This document shows positions 39,352-52,207 of a stretch of DNA of 64,000 nucleotides, piece after piece. Source of the stretch: Gymnogyps californianus (taxonomy: Eukaryota > Chordata > Aves > Accipitriformes > Cathartidae); the NCBI RefSeq assembly GCF_018139145.2, contig NW_026114290.1, positions 62,001-126,000 of the forward strand, given 5' to 3'. Position 1 is the first letter of the stretch, and each line of letters starts with the position of its first letter. The notes below the pieces were generated by a model. That model worked only from the letters and a program-made list of their open reading frames with translations, was not told the origin of the DNA and ran no database searches. A program made the translations under genes and the position numbers.

Positions 39352-42300
39352 GTGAGTGACGCCGCCGCCGCCTTCCCACCGCCTCACCCCTCACCCGGGG
39401 GATCCCCACCGGGCTGGGTAGGACCGGACCGGGCCCAGCGAAGGGGAGGTGGGAAGGGGGGGGGGGGGGGTTGTGCTCCCACCGCGCCGTTAGGCCTAGG
39501 CCGCCCGCCCCCGCCCTGGCCCTGCAGCCAGGCCCAGCGGCCGCTCGCTTGGAGCTGAGGCGGTGGGGACGGACAGCGAGGGCGATCGGAGCCGGGGAGC
39601 TGATGGAGGCTGGGCCGGGAACGGGGTGTGAGTGTGCCCGCCGGCCGGGAGCCCTGTGGGGGGGGAGCGGCGGTGCCTTCCCGGGCAGCCCTGAGGTACC
39701 GAGCTGCCCGCCCGCCGCTCCCCACAGTTTCCCCGCCGTAACACCCGCTCCACGGTCGCTCAGCTGCTCCTCGGCCCCTTTTTTAAGCTTTCCACAGGGT
39801 GATTCGCTCTCCTGGTCTTCAGCTCGCACGGCCGGTGGGTTTCTTTTAAATTTTCAAGCTGAATTTTCCCTTTTTTTTTTTTTTTTTCCCCCCAGGTTGC
39901 GTTCCCCTTTTGTAGGAGTTGTTTGGGAACTGTAAAGCTGGAGGGCTCAGCTCCGGGAGAGGGGAAACTCTTGAGCCGCTCTCCTGCGTTTTTGGGGACG
40001 GTGTGGGGTGGGAAAGGGGAAACCTCGGTGCTGTTGGAAGCCGGAGCCGGCCGGGGAGCGACTCTTCTTTCCCCGGGGGTTTCGTGGGTGAAATGCCGGA
40101 GGAGCGAGGTCTGCTCCAGTTCACACGGACGCTCGGTTCCTGCGCTCGTTTGATGCAGTAATTAGCCGCTGGCGTGAAAGTGAAGGCTGTTCCTGCTCGC
40201 TTCGAAGGCACGTTGGCCGTAAGAGATACAGCTTCACATGGCTAATTAACAGCAGGGAGTAAAAGTCTGTTCGTTATAAACTCAGGCTGCTCTCACCTTT
40301 ATTAACGAGCGCATCCTTATTCCCCCCCCCCCCCCCCCGTGTTTCCGTGGTGTTTTCCTCGGCTGGTTTTTATTTTCACTGATGCCTTTCAAACTTAAAA
40401 AACCCTACAAATAGTTTTTACTCCACATAACGTTAAAGCTTCCCCGCTCTCTTCAGCAGAAGTTTCCACAAGAAAACTCTTTAAAGCCCCGTTATTCTTT
40501 GGATACGTACCACGTACTCCCGCGAAAGTTTGCAGCGTGGTTTTAAAAATAAATAAAGGCAGCGCCGTTGCTCGTAGGGACGTATGTTATAACATAAAGA
40601 ATTCAGCTGGTAATTCGGTAACGAATTTGTGTCGCCCGGTAGCTTTATGGGGCAGCGAAGGGGACCCCCCCCCGGGTTGTGCGAGACGCCCCGGTGCCGC
40701 CGCTTTGCTGAGCTGGGGTTATTGGCTTCTGGTTTTCGTATCTGCATCATCCGTTAAAGTTTTGGGGTCTTTTGAGCAACTTAAAACACCCGTCGTAGTT
40801 TTATGGAGGTTTGGTTTTAGCTGTTTGTGGCGCGGCGACTTCAAGTGAAGCTTAAGCGCTCTGTTTAAGGTTGTTGTGGCAAAGTTTAGCTCGATGTAGG
40901 CAAGAAAATGAACCAAACTGCTTTGGGCAACCAAAATATTGAGGATTTCAACCTTGCAAACACTCAAAAGGCTGCTGTAACTCTGCTGCATAAGTGATTA
41001 ATCTTTGGTGGGATTATTGCTAACGTAAGTGTTTGCAGAGATTAATGTAAATCGAACGTACGTCGCTGCGAGTTTCTAGCCTTCAGTTTAAGGCCGTGTG
41101 AGTTAAAGGTCGCCCTCGGCCGTTTTCTGGTGTTACGCGAGGGCCCCTTTGTGTTATAAAACACGAGGCAAAAGAAAATATTTGAATTCTCCACACCTGA
41201 ACTCGAGGAACCGCGATAGCGACTGTAAATAAATGCAGCGTACGGGGAGGAGGGGGGAAACCACCCGTGCGAGGCCGGTTGTTCCCACAAGGCCTCTAAT
41301 CTTTGCACCTTGGCAGAGGACGGGATTACTCATTTGAAAGTAGTAAAACACGACTTTCCTGATTATTTTATTCCCCTCCAACAACGTTAATTGCTTAAAG
41401 CTGAATAACTGTTGTTGCTGCATTATCTGATGATACTCCGAGTGTGACTGCGGTGGAGGTGACCAGCTATTAGCTAAATTACCGCGGGCAGCAAAACCAT
41501 CGTTAGCGTAAATCCCGTTTGTGTTTTAAGAGGAAACAGGGATTGAGCTTTGGTTGGAGACCGGCGCGGGTAGGAATCGATCTCACCCCGGCAAACGACC
41601 TGCCGGTCTCTCCGGTGCTTCTAATTACTTTTTATTAAGTTATTTTTGGTCTTCCACGCTTCAGTCGAGGGGAGCCGTAATCAAGTGTACGTAATCAAAC
41701 GCCCCTCGTTATGTTCCCTTGCTATTTTGGAACAATTTCTCCAAAGTAAACTTTATAGTCTGGTAATTATCTACTGGCAAACAGCGTTTGGACCGAGTTC
41801 AGGAATGTAAACCATTTATTTGCAGGAAGATATTTTACCTTAACCCCGCACGAAATCCCGAGTACTCCGCCGAGAAGGAACCGGGGTGCAGCTTTGCCAG
41901 CGAAAACGGGGTGAAATCTGTGGGATTTGAGTTGGCGATAACGCTGAACGTCGGCGTTCCCTGGATCTGGCGGTGAACGGGGAGGATGAAGGCGCATCCC
42001 GGCCACGTTACTTCGCCGTTTGTAGCGAGGGGTGATGTTTCATGAAATAAATATTTCCTCCTCGTTCAAGCGGTGGGGTCGTTGCGAGCGTTGCCTTCCT
42101 AAATATAGAAGGGGCACAAGAATAGGACGGCATCTCGTTTTGGGAGATAGCAGTGGGTGGATCGCCGTAACCTGACCGCGTCTGCTTGGGAGGGTTCTAC
42201 AAAGCCTAAATCCCCCCGGAAAGCGGCGGAATAAGGGATGTCAGCGTGCGGGGCAGGGAAGGAGAACTGATGACTGCTGTTAGGAAAGGTTTCGCGTCGC

Positions 42301-45300
42301 CTCCTGGCTCGTTGCACGCCGTTTGTGTTAAATTCTAGGACGAATCGTGTCTCTGCTTCGGCCGAAGCAGCGAGCGGGGAAGAAATCTGTCCCCAGTGCC
42401 GCTGGAGGAAGGGTTTGAGTCCAGGTTTTAATCTGGTTTTTGAGCTTTCGTGCTATGAAAAGGAGGAAAACAAAGTGTCTGTAAGCTTACGAGGGAATTG
42501 GTAGGGGTTTTTGGGGTGTAATTGAATAATAGGTATTTTAAAGCTCTCTGACATCCAAATCCGAAAGCTTTTGGAGAAAAATTGGCAGTGTTACTGGGGT
42601 TTTTTTGGGTGAGGATTAGTGTGATTCAAAGAGCGGCTCTGCAGAGCGGATGTGAAAGGGGAAGCTGCCCGGCACAGCCAGCGGATCCCAACGCAGGGAG
42701 CTCGCGTGCCGCTTCTGGATCCACCTTCCTCTCTGGGATAAGTCCCCTGCCTGCTTTGAGTTTTGGTTATTCCAAAGCAGAATATCAAAATGACTTTCCT
42801 TAGCCAGGATTAAGAAGACCCGGTTGTATACAAGCCATGAAGGAGTCATCATCTTGCTCTAAAACTTCCGGAACCGAGCTACGGATAACTCACAGCGATG
42901 GAAAAAGGGACTGGGATTCTGCTGTACCGACGCACAAATTAACTTACACCGTATCGGATCAGCGACGTGGAAGGGTGAAGGGTTTATCGCTGTCACTTGC
43001 GCTGCCAAAGCTCCCGTCGAGCGAGGTGGGACGTTTCGGTGTTGGTTCATAATAAAAACTCCTGGTTTTAGTTTCCAGCGAGCGCTCTGCAGCCTCTTAT
43101 TTTTATTAAATAGCTTAGAAGGGTTTGGTAGTCATTAAATATCGGTTTGGAGAAAATACCAAAAGGTCGTTTTGGGTCGAGAGGGAAAGTTAAATTCCAG
43201 CGCAGGGGTTTTCTACTCCGATTTCTCCGGGAACTCTGGGAACTTTGGTGGTATTTGGGGAAGGTGTTGAAAAACCAGCGTCGTGTTTCTCTCCGCTTCG
43301 ACGACCGAAAGGATTAAGAGCGTTTTTTGACACGCCACAAACTTGCGGTGTCTTAATTCACGTTGCCTGCCTTACGACGGACACCTCCACGCAGGGAGAG
43401 CTCCGTTGGGACAAGGTGTTTTCCGTACAAATCTGGATATTGCTTGGAGCACGAAGGGAAAGGTGTCGGGATGGGGGAAGGATGCGGAATACCTTGAAGT
43501 CAGACTGAAATTGCCAGCTGGGAACTGGGGAGGAGGACCCAAACCCGCAGAGACCCAAAACTCTTCCTTCTAGGCGCGTTTCATCCCTATTCCGTGATAT
43601 TTTTGAGCTTCTCCTTTAAGAACTTTATGCTATGCGTTGCCTTCATCCGGAACCGGAGGAAACTCGGGAGTTTTTATCCAAAATTATTGAGACCAGAGTA
43701 TTTGGGAAGTGCCGGCGTGTGTTTGAGGAGGAAAATTTGCTTCCTGGGTTTTTTAAATTCCTATTTTAATGGGAAGAAGCAGCTTTGTTACCATTCCGAG
43801 TGTTTTTGGGAGGGAGAATTTTGTTCCTTCGTTAACCGCTCGCGTCTGTGTCACCGCTCATTACTGCGAGCGGGAGGAGAGTTACTAATTATAACTTTTC
43901 CAAAAGGCTTGGGACAATCCTGCCCTGACTCTTGCTCCGAGGCGATGGCGAAGCCCGAAGGAGGAGGGAGATGGCGTGGATCCAGAGAAACATAAAACAG
44001 CCTTTAAAAAAAAAAAAACCAACCCCAAAAAACACAAACAATAAAACCACCCGAAAACAGGAACTGTTCGGTAGCGACGAGGACTTGGGCAAACATCCTG
44101 AAAGCAGAAACTCTGTAAGCGATAGCCCGGAAATGGGAAATGGTGAATCGGTTTGAAATTTGAGGGGTTTGATGTTGGTTTGTTGCCTTCCGAAGGAAAA
44201 AAAAAATTCCTGATTTAAGAAAAGGAGGGAGCCGAGGGCGTGCGGGTTTTCTTTTCTTTCGTTAGTCAAGGCTTAGCCCAAATGCTGATTTTTTTTTGTT
44301 CAATTAATTTGTTGTTATAACGTATTCCAAGCCTAATGAGGCTTTGCAAGCTTCTAACGCAGCTTAGGAACGTTCCTGTAGTGACAATATCAAACCTGCA
44401 AGGTAAAAAAAAAATAATAATCATATTTTTAACACAAAATATCCCAAAACCTGGTGTCCTGTGGGAAGCAGAGGGGTCTTGAAGCCTGGGAAGCAAATGT
44501 TGGGCAGCTGCTGAGCGCAGGAGGAGTTTCCTGGGACAGGTCTGTGTTCCTCAGTTGCAAATTATTTTGCCTTTTTCGTATTATTTTAACGGACTGTCTG
44601 GGTGTGCTGCGAGATCCTTGCGGGTTTCCCTTGCTAAATCAGCTAAAACCTGAGATTTCAGGAAATTGCTAAAAACTAGACTTTGGGGTGGTTTTCCTTC
44701 CGGATCTAGAGGTGGCTGGCGTGTAGCGCATCTCGGGGTTATCAAAAAATGTGTATAAATCCGGCAGAATTAGTGATTAGCAGAAGGGTAATCGAAATAT
44801 GTCAGGTTTTGTTCGGAGCAGGCTGGTGTGAACTCGCCGTGCGACTTTCTGGGAGAGCTGTTGGAGCAAAACCGCGTTCACCCGACTTAAAAATTGGTTC
44901 ATTTGACTTCCAAAGCGTAAAGTTGTGCTTTAGTCGCGTGGGTCCTCGTTAGCACTGATGGATTATTAGGCTTAGCGAGCTGCGAGGGGGTCAGGCGGGC
45001 GCAGAGCAGCGCTAACGAAGCGGATTGTGTTTTATTTGAATGGGTGCTGAATTCAATTAAAATTTGAGATTTATAGGTTAGTTTTCGCCTTCCTTACGTG
45101 ATGAGCCGCGCACTTAAAAAAATCTGAAGAATGGTAAATGAATACACGCATAATTAAGCAATTATATGTTTAAACGAACCTGGGTACTTCAGCAATTAAA
45201 TAGTCTTTTACACTATCGTGTCAGCTTAATTTAATTATTGTCTGCCAGCACGTTGGCTTTAATAACCGAGATACGAAAGAAAAACAAGCGTGGAAACTTA

Positions 45301-48300
45301 ACTTATGTCATACCTGCTAATTAAAATAACGTTTAAAACTTATTTGAGCCGTTCTGAGTTGATTTATCCCAGAGATTCTCGGCGTGCTTGGAGCGATCAG
45401 CCAGCAGGGTTACAGATTATTTAAAGAATAATCCTTATAATGAATGAATTCTAGGAAATGAGCTGCAATAAATGAACTATTTAACGAGCTGTAATCTCGC
45501 GGACTGTCGAAACGTTTGGGTTTTCCCCCTCCGCCGGTATCAGCCGCTTCTCCAGAGGCGAATTCTTGCGGTAAAAATTAACGGTGACAGGAGTGGAGAA
45601 GTAGGAAGGCAGGATGCTCGGGGAAAAAGAAATGGAATATTTGAGGTGTTTTTGCAGCTTATTTTCTACAACGTGAGCAAAAGCATCCGATATCTGGCTC
45701 AGGAATGTGCAGTTTGATTTATTTTTTTAATAAAACCGTGTTTATAAAGATGCTCAGCACGCAGATGTTGGTGCTGGGGTATATTCCCACCCCAAAACTT
45801 TGACCAGAGCCGGAGCTCCGTAGGGAAGGAGTTTGCAGGTGATCGGAGCCCCGCGATGCTGCCGGCGAGCTGTGGTCTCTTAGGGAAGTTTTAGGTTAAA
45901 AAGAAGTAGAAGTGGTGCAGAGCAAGCGTCGCTTTTTATCCTTTTCTGTTTGCTGGAGTCACGAGCGCAGCTCCGTTCATATTCGGGTAGATCTCAACTT
46001 TAAGATCAGCTGAACCCTCAAAATACTTGATTTTAGTGAAATATAGGCGATCTCGCCCCGGGAGGGGTTTCCGCCTGCTCCGCAGCAGATCCACGTGTCG
46101 CTAAACGTTATCGTTCGATAACTGGGATCGTTCCTGCCCTGGACCGAGCTGGGGGGGAGGAACTCGGATACCGAAGAGTGTTTCCTGGTCTAAAGCATCT
46201 CCTTTTGCTCTGGGCTTTCTCGGCGGTAACGTGCTGTCTTCCCCTCCCGCTCAAAACCACTTGCGCAGCCACGTGGAGAACGATATTCTTATTTAATTTT
46301 TTTTTTATCCTTTGCTGAGGGATTGTTTTGGGCTGGGAGAAGAGCGGGGCAGCCGGGCAGCACCGCAGCTGGATGAATAACTGCGTCTTTTTTTTTTCGG
46401 GCGAGCGAGGAGAAAGTTTGTTTTCACCTTGTTTTGGGGTTATGCGGTTTGCTTTCGTAAAGAAAGATGATGTCCAGGATGCGTTTGCTGGCGTAGGGAA
46501 CCCGTCTGTGCGTGGTGGGAGTCTTGGTTTATGGTAAAGAGCCTCGGTTGGTGGTTACAGGTCAACTTTTGAATGCTTCTCCTTCCTTTTCCTCAGCGAC
46601 ACTCCCAAAGCTCTTTTGATATCTGGTAGAGAGGCTGGTTGTTCTTCCAGAGCATCCGTGGGCTCCGTCATGCCAGAAAAATAAGCTTTAGTGGCCCCAA
46701 AACGTCTCAAAATAAGCATGTATTCATAATTTATTCCTCTCTCTGTTATTTTGGTTGCTGGAAGGATTTCCTCCCCGTTTCTGGCCGCTACGGACGGAGC
46801 GGGGAGGTGATCCGACGGGCACAGCTGCTCTTCCGTGGTCTCTGGTGGGTTGTGGGGACGTGATGCTGCGGTTTCAGCTCCTTCGCGATGCTGTGGTTTC
46901 ACCTCCTTTGTGCTTGGCTCAAGCGGAGGTTTTGGGAGTCAGCCTTGGCTTAACCCCACGGCCGCTCGTCCTGCGGGAAGGACTTGGCACGGAGACGTTT
47001 TCCCTGGGACTATCCTCAACGCAAAATGCTTTTTTTCCGGAATATTTGTGCTGTGCCCATCGTCTCTTGAGCTGTATTTTCAATTTGCAAAACCAAGGGT
47101 GAAGAATTCAGGGTTTATGTTGTTTAAATTGAACGCAGGGACGAAAACTCAGCCAGGCTGCGTAGGTGTGTTCAAATTTTTAATCTTTAGGTTGCATAGC
47201 TCCTTTTTTTTTTTCCCCCCTGCATTTTTTACAGAGAACGTGCAGTGCAGCGATTTAAAACGTTAAACGGGCCGAACAAAGCCATGTTCCTGAAGCACCT
47301 TCCTTCTTGGAAAGTTATGAGACAGTTCTTAATCACCCAGTCGCCCTTTTTATGCTAATTTGACAACCTGAAGAGGTATTGAAGTGAGAGGAATAACCCT
47401 TAAAAAATAATATCCTTGGGGCAGGAAGTTTTTCTCGGCTGAGTGGCAGTGACTGAAACCCTGGGAATGGAGAGCGGCTGCGAGACAGGCTGGCTCTACT
47501 CAACTCATTTGCTCCTGAAACTTTAAGCCCAGCTTAAAGCTCCGTGGTGCAAGGTCCCTTTTACTCCGCGCCTACGCCCCTCGCTTGTGTAAGACCGGAG
47601 CGATGGGAAATCAGACCCGTGGGATTGTCTTGAATTAATTGGCGGTGATCGATCAAACAGAAGATACTCAACAAAATTGTGTTGGGCTGCAGGTTTTCTA
47701 AAACCAGTACTAAATAACTGCTATGAGACTGTTTGTCCTCGTAGGTCCAGCTTTCCTGAGCTCAGTGCACTTCTTTTTTTCCCTGAACTACCTGAAAACA
47801 GTTATTCTTCATCTTTTACATATGAACTCTTGGTTTGGAAGAGGATAATTTGAAAGGAACATAATTTATAGGAGCTGCTTTTTTTTTTTTTTGGCTGGCA
47901 GGTCTTGATTGTCATTACAAAAAATATACAAAACACTAAATTACTTGTCGTGGTTCCTTTTTTTAAGGAGCTAGGTGCCGAGTAGCTGCAGATCGGTCGG
48001 GAAATCTCTTTGCTAACAGCATCCCTGCTTTGGAAATCCTTTGCCAGGCTGGTTTATCCGGTTATCCGACGGCTCCGGGGAAGGGCAGTTGCGGAGGCAG
48101 GGTGAGCTTGGGTCCTCCTGCGGAGTCGAACCTTGGAGGGTTATGATGAAATTCGCAGCAATTCCGCTTCGAAAGCATCCCGGCGTTGCAGCCCTGGCTC
48201 GCCAGCGAGCTGGCTGAGACATCAGCCTTGTAGCAAGGCTACAAGTTCAATTCATCTCCTTATAAAAGCTCTTTTTCCCTCCCCTTCCTACTGGCAAAAT

Positions 48301-51300
48301 CTTTAAAAGCATCGTATTTCGTACGTAAAGCCTTGATTTTTTTTGGAAGAATCGAGATTTTAGGTTTAATTTTAAAGTTCTTCTTGCGGAGTTGCTGATT
48401 AGGGTTGAAAACGGCCACGGTTTAAAATCAAACAGTGAGCTCGCATCTCTGTTCCTCTCAATGAAAATCGGTTCCGCTGCCGTCCAACTCCGCTGCACCC
48501 GAGAGGTGGAATGACCAGTTCCTCGGAATTTGGAGACGATGCCGTAACGGGGATCTGTAACCGCTGCCCGAAGGCTCCTCTGAACCCCGACGCGCTGCTC
48601 GTGTTAAATTGAAAACAAATTTCTGCCTCAAAAGTAGGAACTCGTGCTGCTCCTGGTATCTCCTCAGTAGTGACGTGTGTGGATGTGGACTGCGGTGTAG
48701 TAGGGGTTGAGATTTGTGCTCAGATTGTCTCTAAGTAGCTTTTTTTGGAAGGTGAAACTGTAATAAATCCAATGCAGAGAGCCCAGCCGCAGTTTTGGAG
48801 GGAGGTCGGTGCCTCAAGCAAGGTTTCCCCCCACTCCTCTGGACTTGAAGGGTCGGAATGACTCTGCCCGTTGCCGAGTAGGTGTTAATTTTCCACAAAA
48901 TCGGAAGAAATCAGTTTAAATCCCTTGACCCAATCCTTTGAGTCCTGCTGCTCAGGGCTCTCCCCTATCTCTCATCCCCTCCTAAGGGAGGCGGGGGGGA
49001 AGATGCAGAAGAGCGCTGTTGGTGATAATTTTCTTAAACTTAGCACAGGGAATATTCATTCCACCAGAGCTGATGCTGAAGTTAAAGGTTTTGGCGCAAG
49101 AGGCGGGGCACAAAAATCACCGTCAGTGTAAATTATCATCTCGGGTTGTATTATATTTGCTTTTATAAAGTGTTTTTAATTCCTGTCCGGTAGGTATTTC
49201 CCCGTTTGCAAGATGTGGGTGATAAAACGCTCGTATTTGTCTGCTGGAATAACAGCAGCAGGAACATCCTGGTAGCAAGATCTCAAACCCTCTGCCAAAT
49301 TCCAGATGTATTTTGATTTTACGGTACAAACTGTGTCTTTTACGTTGCCGAGCGTAGGCAAAGTCACTTCTCGGAGTTCAGAGTTTAATACCGATGGGGG
49401 GAGGTCGGGATTAGAGTGCAAATCGCTGGTCCAAAGGTTACCCGAGATGTTTATGGTTGGGTTTGTTCTTTTTTTTTTTGAATTTGTAGGTAGATTTCCA
49501 GCATGTCAGTGCAGGCACTGACCCCGCTTGTAAAACCCGAGCGTCGCGAGCCCCGCTGCGCTCGATGCTCGCCGTCTTGCTCTGGTTTAGGGAGCTCAGG
49601 AGTAATTCGGTGATGGGGGGGGAAAGGGATGAACGCTAAAAATAAGGTTTGAGCTTCGCTGCTAGCTCAAAACTAAACGTCACCGTTATTTTTGAAGTAT
49701 TTCAGGAGACGATTCCCAACTTTATGCTGCTCCCAAACCTCCGGCGTGATCCTTTCCTGCTGAATTGGGGTGTAATTAGAGTTAATTTGGGCACGATCCG
49801 GTTCCCCCTGGGGGAAAGAGCAAAGGGGAAAGGTGTGGTGCTGCCCTGCAGGACAAAGTTTGATCTCCTCTTTTTTTTTTTTTTTTTCCCTTTTATTTTC
49901 TGCTTGTGAAGTGGTGCTTTCTGCTTTTTGAACGCCGCCTCTGCCCGCGGAGTCACTGGTATGGCCTGCGGAAAAGGAGGATAAAGAGTGAAAAGGGGAA
50001 AAATAAGATTTGTTATGCTGTGGCTAGCAAAATTGAACATCTGAACTGGTAAACCAGGACACCTCTGAGCACAAAGACGACGACGGAGCAGGGTCTGTTT
50101 GTAGAATAAAGGTAGCGAAGAGCCTTTTTCTGCTTCTCCTTGCCTGCGTTTAGAGCTGGATGCTGTCCTGGACAGAAGAATTCCTTGTAAAAACCGTATC
50201 AGGTTACAAGAAAAACAAGATTGCCGCTTATTCCTGCCGGTGAGTCGGAGACCACGTATTTACAGATGAGACTGACCTTGTGCCTGTTGACGGATGTTTG
50301 TTTGCAGAGCTGCCGATGGCTCTTCTAGCCCAAGGGGAAAATTCCAACTGTTTGCAGAGGCCGTGGAGTAAAAAAGGTGAAGTTTTGGAGTACTTTGGTG
50401 TCCTCTGACACCCCTTTTAAGGTACAAGCGGCTGAGAGGGATGTATCGTTACTAGGCAGGGTGTTAGGAGCGGTTTTGGGGGGGATATCTTCTTTTTTAG
50501 AGCCGTGCAACTGCGAAAGGGTTAGTAAAATAGGTCTTTGCTTAACAGATACTACTCTTAACGGGACGCAGGGTGACTTCTGGGTCTTAGATGTGATCTA
50601 GTGTCGTCCTCTTCTGAGCCTAGCAGCTTTGGTTTTAACTGGTTTAACTATCCTGCTGGTTTTAATATATTTTTTCTCTATGTCTCAGGACACATTTAAC
50701 CAGTTAAGGGCGCTGCATTTTTCACATTTTAAAAACATTTTTGTTTTGCCTTCTCTCTCTTTTTTTTTTTTTCCCCAATCGGCTATTTTTGGTCTGACCT
50801 TGGCTTGTCCTTTCTTACCTCAGCTTCCAGTTAGGTTTCTCTGGGAAAGGCGGCTATTCGGGAAGCCCTCTGTTCTTGCGGACTATTGATAGCGCCTGAA
50901 AAATGCGATGCAGAGCAGTTGTGGTCTCTCGGTATCTACGGACGTGGGCTGCAGAGGAATGTGAATTCAGCTAGAGCTACGGGGCAAAGCCTAGTTGTTC
51001 TTGCAAGGCTGATATTGAAAGGTCTGGAGCCCAAAATGCGCTTCTAAAAAAGCCTAGCCTAAAGGTGAATCATTCTTTTAGGCTCGGCGTTTGAATGTAG
51101 GATCGTAATCCTTATGGTCAACCTGACTTTTTTAGAAGGAAGTTGTCTTTTAGATGTTCGCTTTAAGCCTGGTTATTGATAAAATATGCTGAGGCATCCT
51201 TCAAGAGCTTAAGCTTAGTTTTAAGAGAAAAGAGTTAAACCTAAGGAGGTTGAGAACTCCTCCGTGGATTAACGATTTATTAAGAGACTCAAGGTAGGAA

Positions 51301-52123
51301 TGCGCGGTAGCTTGTAGTGGAGGAAGATCTAGCTGTTTACACCCGTGTTTTTTCAGTGCACTTGAAAAATAAGCGTAGGGAAGGGGATGAATGATCTTGC
51401 TGATTGCAAAAAAAAAAAAAAAAAAAAGAAAGAAAAAGAAAAACCAAACCAAAAAACCCCCCAAAACCCCCAGAAAAGAGCCGGGACGCGTCGGTGGCAA
51501 CTTTTTAACGGCAGAGAGATGATGAACAGGCAGCGACTTAAATAAGTCCCTAGGAAACACTGGGGTCTTTAATTATTTTGAATAATCAGCATTCCTGAGC
51601 GTCTTCTGGCTGTGTGGAAGGTGAATTTGTGAAGGGTCGCTCTTTCTTTTTTGCTGGAGATGGGGTGGTGGATGTTTGATGCGCTCCCGTATGGCCGCTT
51701 CGACTTCTCCTCTCTCCTTATCTCTCATCACCGGGATGGAGATGGCCTTTGTCACCCGCTGGGTGGATCTTCAGAAGCCTGTTGATTTGTACCACGCCAT
51801 TGAGAAATGGGTTTATGAACCCAAAACTGCTTCGATATTCCAGCCTGGAATATTCCCGGTGTTCGTTCGGGCGGTTGGAAGATCAGACCTGTCCGTGGAG
51901 GGGTTGCTGTGGTGGAACTGAGACCTGCAGAACCTGAGCTTGAGATCTTGGCGAGGTTTCTGATGTTCTTCAGCGCACTTAACGTGAGCTCGGGGCTTTT
52001 GCAACGCGATGTCCGAGTTGTCTGACCTCACCTACGAGCTCATTTAGGCTGAAATGAGTAATTTACTCCGTGGTAAGGATTAGCATAAACATCTCGGTGC
52101 CGAGTAATCTTCTCTTCCTGCAG

Positions 52124-52207
52124 CTCTGAGCGTACCCAGGAGGACACGTCCTTCCCCATCTCGCTGGAGAAAGTTTATTTTATTGTCGGTGACGGAGTGA
52201 TTTACAA
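52124..52207 (+). other. Orphan exon-like segment (84 nt)
   Basis: Acceptor TCTTCCTGCAG and donor GTGAGT at 52208 flank an 84-nt segment with one open frame (S-E-R-T-Q-E-D-T-S-F, then SLEKVYFIVGDGVIYK). I do not recognise the peptide. It may be an alternative 5' exon of the downstream gene or a chance match. Confidence 0.25.

Larger units (their letters stand above)
37900..39620 (+). promoter_or_regulatory. Large CpG island, candidate BRD4 promoter region
   Basis: About 1.7 kb of very CpG-rich DNA. Full CRE palindromes TGACGTCA lie at 38128..38135 and 38220..38227, with CRE-like TGATGTCA at 38035. GCCGCCATTTTGT near 39270 matches an inverted YY1 site. Two exon-like 3' ends with good + strand donors follow (38480 and 39352). 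In mammals the gene after AKAP8 in this direction on the same strand is BRD4, so BRD4 is the inferred owner. No coding sequence supports that inside the window. Confidence 0.5.

Noticed and set aside
38789..39829. 346-codon minus-strand ORF and several plus-strand ORFs
   Set aside because: Same GC effect in the second CpG island; compositionally biased with no recognisable domain.
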